23,488 nucleotides of DNA from Haplomitrium mnioides (taxonomy: Eukaryota > Marchantiophyta > Haplomitriopsida > Calobryales), in the NCBI GenBank assembly GCA_049999725.1, contig JBNGIS010016466.1, positions 1 to 23,488 on the forward strand. The letters are read 5' to 3'. The translations under genes and the position numbers were made by a program. Numbering within the stretch: position 1 is the stretch's first letter; each line of letters opens with the position of its first letter. The notes beneath the pieces are model-generated. The model saw only the letters and a list, made by a program, of their open reading frames with translations. It ran no database searches and was not told where the DNA came from. Shown here piece after piece: positions 18,937-23,488 of the stretch.

Positions 18937-21240
18937 AAATAGCACAACATCATGGTTGTGCTATTACATAATCTTCGCCTTTTAATCGATGATGTTCCTG
19001 TCATTGCCGCAACTTTCAAATAATTGAATAGCCTCTTGAGCATTCTCAAGGTTTGAGTAAGGTTCTCAAGTAGCATCATGATGCGGATAGCCTTTCCACA
19101 AAACCTTGTATTGAACTTGTGGATGTTGCCTTTGCTTGATAGCTCTTTTACCAAACTTCATATTTTTCATTATCATCAAGAACAATAGCCAAAGGAGGAG
19201 GTTGAACACGATTTGGAAAAGAAAAGAGACTAGAGACAAAAGGCTTAATTTTAGAGACATGAAACACAGGATGAATCTTCATATGAAGAGGAAGATCAAG
19301 TTTATAAGCAATGACAGAAATAACTTAAGAAATAGAGAAATGACCAATCCAAGCAAGAAATATATTACTCACAGACTTGAGTATCTAAAGACAATGTGAG
19401 ATTGTGAGTAGATAGCATAACTTAGTCACCAAAAATATAAGAGAAATCATGACAATGTTTATAGGCATGTTTTGTTTTTCCGATTTTGAGCAACAATAAC
19501 ATGGTTGCAAGTATCTTGCAAAGAAGAAGATAAACGAGACAAAAAGATAGAAATACTTAGAACACTATAAGAATAAGGAGAAAGCAAACCATCGGAAATA
19601 AGAAGATGTTGACCCAAATTATAAAACAAAGGAAAACCTAGTACTTGCTTGTTTGGAGTTGTTGTAAGCAAACTCCACAACCAGTATGAAACTATCATAA
19701 TCGGTGTGATGAACATTGATGAATGCGTAAAGCACATCCTTTATAGCATGATTACCATGTTTTGTTTGCCCATCTATTTGAGGATGATAAGAAGTAGATA
19801 TAAAGAGTTTGGTTCCTAAAAGTTTGAACAACTTTCATCCAAAATTTCCAATGAAATGTGAATCACTGTCAAATATTAGCACCTTGGGTATTCTATGATG
19901 GCGGAAGGCAACATCAAAGTAAATTTTTGCCGATTGTAGAGCATCCATTGAATCTACTGTAGGTGCTAAATGAACCTCCTTGTTGAGTTGTCCACAAACA
20001 CCACAATGGCAGTAAACCTATGAGGTATAATTGGAAGTGAAGTGGCAAGATCCAAACTTACATATTCCCAACGAGCAGTAGGAATTGGTTGGTAGTGGTT
20101 GAAGAAGTCCCATTGGTTTTTTATTTCAAAATTTGTTTTGTTGACAGCTTTTACATGAATGAAAAAAACCACAAACATCTCGAGCCAAGTTTGGCCACCA
20201 CCAAGTGCACTAAAGCAACTATGTAGTTTTGTCTACTCAAAGATGCTCTGAGATGGGAATGTCAAACGCTACTTGTAAACAAGCCATTCTAATGTATCAT
20301 CTTATAGAACATATATTTGATTTTCTTGATAGAGAATACCATCTCAAATGGAAAAAGAATGATACTCATTATCTTTGACCGTCAATCGTGTCCAAACAAG
20401 ACTAAAACAACATCTTCTTATAGTTTTTGGCAATAACTTTCACTAGTTTTTTTTATCAAGATGTAATATGCTCATGTTAACCACCTCTATTGTATTTACT
20501 TAATGATCCAACCTTTGTGATAATGCATCAGAAATGGTGTGGAACTACTAGGATTGTACTCTAGCTTGATATCAAAGAGTTGCAATTGATCTTCCCATCT
20601 GTGTTGGTGACTTGTTCTATTTACCAAATGGATTGATTATAACAATGGTTTGTGATCTCTGGGCATAAGTACATGTCTTCTCAAAAGATATTGTCTCCTT
20701 ACTTTGATAGCATAAACCATTGCCAATTGCTCTCGATCCTTGCAAAATAATTTCTCTCTGCTGCATTTACTTGGCGTGACATAAAGGCAATTAAATGAAG
20801 TCTATCCTCAAACTCTTGTTGTAAAATTGCTCCAATAGCAAACTAGAATAATCAAAATCAACTATACAATGTGTCTTTGGATCATGTGGCTGTAAAATAG
20901 GATGAGAAGAGACTACATCATTGAAATGATGAAAAGTTGGTATCTCTTTGGCGGTCCATTGAAACTTGATCTCCTTGTCTAGAAGATATGTAAGTGGTGC
21001 ATGCTATCTAAGTGGTGCATGATCTATAAGTGGTGAAGCAATATGTGCATATTCATAGATGAATTGTCGATACAAGCTTGCAAATCCATTAAGGGCTCTA
21101 ATGTCCTTTGCCTCCTTTGGTGTTGATCACTCTATGATAGCTTTAATTTTCTTTTCTTCCATCTTGACACCATACGCATACACCTTGTGCCATAGGTAAG
21201 TAGCCTCTTGCTTCTAAAATTCACACTTAACAACCACTAC
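18937..21240 (-). pseudogene. Chromovirus (Ty3/gypsy with chromodomain), minus strand, 5' truncated
   Basis: Reading leftward, the RT thumb lies at 21235-21060 (KCEF*KQEATYLWHKVYAYGVK, LNGFASLYRQFIYEYA). RNase H lies at about 20870-20560 (AILQQEFEDRLHLIAFMS, NYFAR, RRQYLLRRH). Integrase core lies at about 20178-19619 (ARWEYVSLDLATSLP, HHRIPKVLIFDSDSHF, YHPQIDGQTKHGN, VEFAYNNS). The chromodomain lies at 19140-19075 (HPQVQYKVLWKGYPHHDAT), followed by WEPLENLTQ-like text and SSIKRRRLCNS. The third integrase catalytic residue, Glu in the usual DGQTERxN, is Lys here (DGQTKHGN). Many stops are present. Chromodomains guide insertion into heterochromatin. The RT fingers, protease and gag are absent: the element stops abruptly at about 21240. 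Confidence 0.85.
18938..18965. repeat. Perfect 11-bp inverted repeat (hairpin) at the chromovirus 3' end
   Basis: AATAGCACAAC (18938-18948) and GTTGTGCTATT (18955-18965) are exact reverse complements around a 6-base loop, next to TTATAAATAG. The hairpin lies just after the last pol codons of the minus-strand chromovirus, where the polypurine tract or LTR edge is expected. Confidence 0.6.
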
Positions 21241-22055
21241 TAGGTTTCTGTTTCAATTGGCGTTTGCAAAAACCAATTTTAAAATTTTAGCATGCAAAAT
21301 CATGAATTCTACACTAACAATATTTGTCTGCAAAACAAATATTACTTCTATATATCAAAATTTCTTACTTTAAGTGCACAATGCATTTAAAAAAAATCTT
21401 CTTATAAGCATTTTACCAAAATTGCTTTTATAATTTCATCTTTCAAAAGCATGATCATTGCCAAACCAAATATATGTAAACAAAGCATGACATTTGTCGT
21501 TGAACATTTTCAAAACTAACAATGATTGCAAAAATTTGTAAAATTTCTAAAAACAATCAAATTTTATCAAATTGTTTTTAATGTAGAGCCCTAAAGTGTT
21601 GGTGTGAGAGGATTGTTAAAGAAAAATTGTGAAAAAACTATTGAAGCCTATGCGCGCATGGACAATTGAGGCTCAAGTACATGCAAGCATTGTAGAAAAG
21701 GTCCCTACGTGCAAGAAGAACTACAACTAACTCGAGCTTGAAAAACTGAAGCTCATGCGCGCATGGACAACTGAAGAAGGCACGAACTGCTGAATATTTG
21801 GAAGAAGGGAATGCAGAAGGCCATATAAGAAGAAACAGAAAATGAAAAAGGAAAGTTAACTTCCATGCCAACATAGACTTCATTGCTAATTTAAAGAAAA
21901 ATCAACACATTTTGTTCAAAAACCATTTTGCACAACAAATTGAATAATCATGAACAGACTTAAATTGGATTGGGAGTGCAGCAAGATTGAAACTTCAACA
22001 AATTAAATTTTGTAAAAAAAATACTTTATTATGTACACAAATTACATCACTCTAA
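21241..22055. other. Spacer with palindromic repeats, downstream of the methyltransferase gene
   Basis: No gene. It holds three copies of the dispersed palindrome family: CTATGCGCGCATGGAC from 21648, CATGCGCGCATGGAC from 21754, and a weaker TTCCATGCCAACATAGAC near 21861. The filler is similar (CAATTGAGGCTCAAG, CAACTGAAG). The last 100 bases before 22056 would be the 3' untranslated region of the minus-strand gene. Confidence 0.5.
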
Positions 22056-23314
22056 TTAAAGAACTCTATCCTCTTCAAGAGGAATTGTCTCATCTAAATC
22101 AATTGGCTGAGAAGCTTCAACATCTATAGTCGCAAGAGAGTCCCTTCGAGACTTTCCAGTCCCAAAAATGGCAACAGAATCACCAGTAGCACTTGTAGTA
22201 CCAAGAGGAACATGTTCCTTGTGGTAAGTATACACTATATGAAATTCTGTTACGTTGCATGGCAAAGAAGCCATTGTCAAAACTCTCTGAAGAATGTAGA
22301 TAGACTGACATCTATCATATTCCACACCAATGCAATTTTTCATATGCTTCAAAGCACATATAAGGCTTGTTCCAGACCCAAAGCAAAGATCTAAGATCAA
22401 ATCTTGCTTTGTTGATAAATGGTCAATAAAAAATTTGTTAAAAGCCAAGGGCTTTTGATAAACATTCACAAGAACATCATCTCCTGGATGTTTTAGTTTT
22501 GCCAATACCGCATGACATCTAAACACACTACGCATAATTTGTCGAGGAAGACCACTCGCATCAGCAGGCTGCAAATTGAACAACCTCATGGTCCTCTTTC
22601 CCTCTTTTGTCCAGTAGCCCATAGTCCAATACTCGTGGGTGTGAGCAATTCTTAGACCACCAGAATGATGAATATTGCTTTTGTCCCTACAGAAAACAAA
22701 TCAGACACTTGAAACAAAGTGTAGGAAAACTAAGCAAGGTAAACTAGAAAACCAAAAAATCATAAAAGAACTCACTAGATGCCGTGGTCAATGGCACAAC
22801 AAACCTTCTAAAGAGCATCCAAGATGATACTGAATTGTTGCAAAGAATGTACTATAACAAAAGACCAAAAATCCGAAGTGGTGACTACTGCAAAAAAAGA
22901 AACCATATAAAAAATATTGTCTCTAGATAAAGGTTCAGAATCATTGTGCTTGCTTTCCCTAAGGTTGCAACCGTAAGGAATATCTGCAATGGCCAAAGTG
23001 AAACATCTAGGTTTCACAAATCCTTTTAACTCACAAGCATTGGACTCCCTGTGGACTTGGTAATATGCCACGTTGAATCCATCAATGAAGGGCAGTAAGT
23101 TCTCATCTTCATCCCTATGAACTCCATCAGTTGGGAAGGCACCAACATCATTTTGTTGCCTTGATTTTCACTCTCTAGCTTTCTGGCAATGAAGCAAAAA
23201 AGCAAGATAATAGGAAACAAGCCTAGGAGGCTGGTCTTGATCATCTATGGCTTCTTCAACCCTCAATTTTTTTCTCCCTTTTGCAGTTGCATCAATTTGT
23301 TGGCAAGCTATCAT
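22056..23314 (-). pseudogene. Class-beta DNA amino-methyltransferase-like gene, two exons, three in-frame stops
   Basis: Exon A runs 23314-22776 and exon B 22686-22056. The intron 22775-22687 (89 nt) has GTGAGT and TTTTCTGTAG borders, and the joined length is exactly 390 codons. Motif order fits beta-class DNA methyltransferases, which use S-adenosylmethionine. Motif IV is ADIPYGCNLRES at residues 110-121 (a DPPY variant). A beta-strand reads TTSDFWSFVIVHS. Motif X is NVYQKPLAFNKFFIDHLS (about 254-271), then motif I is LDLCFGSGTS (about 278-287) and the acidic motif II is IGVEYD (about 299-304). Stops occur at TGA 23170-23168, TAG 22810-22808 and the codon across the splice junction (TA|G). 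Each is one transition from Trp, Gln or Arg. Reading continues sensibly past all three. The start ATG (23314) follows an in-frame TAA and may be an exon edge instead. Whether adenine-N6 or cytosine-N4 is the target cannot be told; DIPY is atypical for both. Confidence 0.75.
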
Positions 23315-23446
23315 TTAATTGTTTTTTCCCCTTGCATTAAGCAAAAATGGAAAAACATTAGAGGAGAAAACAAGAAACATTTTCACTTAGGAGAAGAAGA
23401 CAATTTGTACAAAGACCTTGGTGGTTAAACTAAGATTGACTATACA
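23315..23446. other. Upstream of the methyltransferase-like gene; nothing recognised
   Basis: Short AT-rich stretch. On the minus strand it would be intron or 5' flank of the methyltransferase-like gene, with pyrimidine-rich text before 23314. No promoter element can be supported. Confidence 0.3.
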
Positions 23447-23488
23447 GTCCATGCGTGCATGGACATTAAAGTCCACGCGCACGTGGAC
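23447..23488. repeat. Two adjacent palindromes at the window edge
   Basis: GTCCATGC-GT-GCATGGAC (23447-23464) and GTCCACG-CGCA-CGTGGAC (23471-23488) are separated by ATTAAA. The stems of 8 and 7 bp are perfect. They belong to the same family as the CATGCGCGCATGGAC copies at 21648-21768. The window ends at the last base of the second stem, so more units may follow. Confidence 0.75.

Noticed and set aside
22776-23170. In-frame stops in the methyltransferase-like gene corrected by U-to-C or C-to-U RNA editing.
   Set aside because: Such editing is an organelle process in plants; this is intron-bearing nuclear DNA among retrotransposons. Simple mutation is enough.

Overview
The window looks like nuclear DNA of a land plant with a large, repeat-rich, AT-rich genome. 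Evidence: plant-type Ty1/copia and Ty3/gypsy (including chromodomain) retrotransposons in advanced decay, genes split by GT-AG introns, long stretches without genes, and a 100-base assembly gap (12345-12444). The two host-like genes (a protein with QLDN and HTHDQIDQ motifs, and an amino-methyltransferase) are of types I associate more with bryophytes, lycophytes and ferns than with flowering plants. That lineage call is an inference.

Layout. 1-634: flank without a gene. 635-956 and 9593-10943 (+): two exons of one degraded gene, probably a DUF7869-type protein. Its roughly 0.8 kb intron was enlarged by a complete copia element at 1688-9530, with 108-bp LTRs, TG...CA ends and a perfect 5-bp target duplication TTTTA. 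In the element I can follow a 2-kb leader with a 23-nt tandem repeat, gag, protease, integrase, reverse transcriptase and RNase H, all with stops. Its RT is split by an in-frame array of Gly-Pro-Phe/Leu-Val repeats. 10944-12344: non-coding, with dispersed CTATGCGCGCATAG-type palindromes. 12839-16050: a gypsy element whose integrase is cut in two. The zinc-finger half, RNase H and RT lie on the minus strand; the catalytic half is inverted on the plus strand and flanked by inverted LTR copies. 16050-18930: AT-rich, no gene found. 18937-21240 (-): a decayed chromovirus (RT thumb, RNase H, integrase, chromodomain). 21241-22055: spacer with more palindromes. 22056-23314 (-): a two-exon gene with the motif order of a class-beta DNA amino-methyltransferase, broken by three in-frame stops. 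23447-23488: two adjacent palindromes at the window edge.

No intact, clearly functional gene is present. The most unusual items are the in-frame repeat domain inside the copia RT, the methyltransferase-like gene, the integrase split by self-inversion, and the dispersed palindrome family found around both host-like genes. In-frame stops are strongly biased to TAG, and neighbouring repeat units show CAG turning into TAG directly. This fits C-to-T decay at methylated CHG sites in silenced plant DNA.
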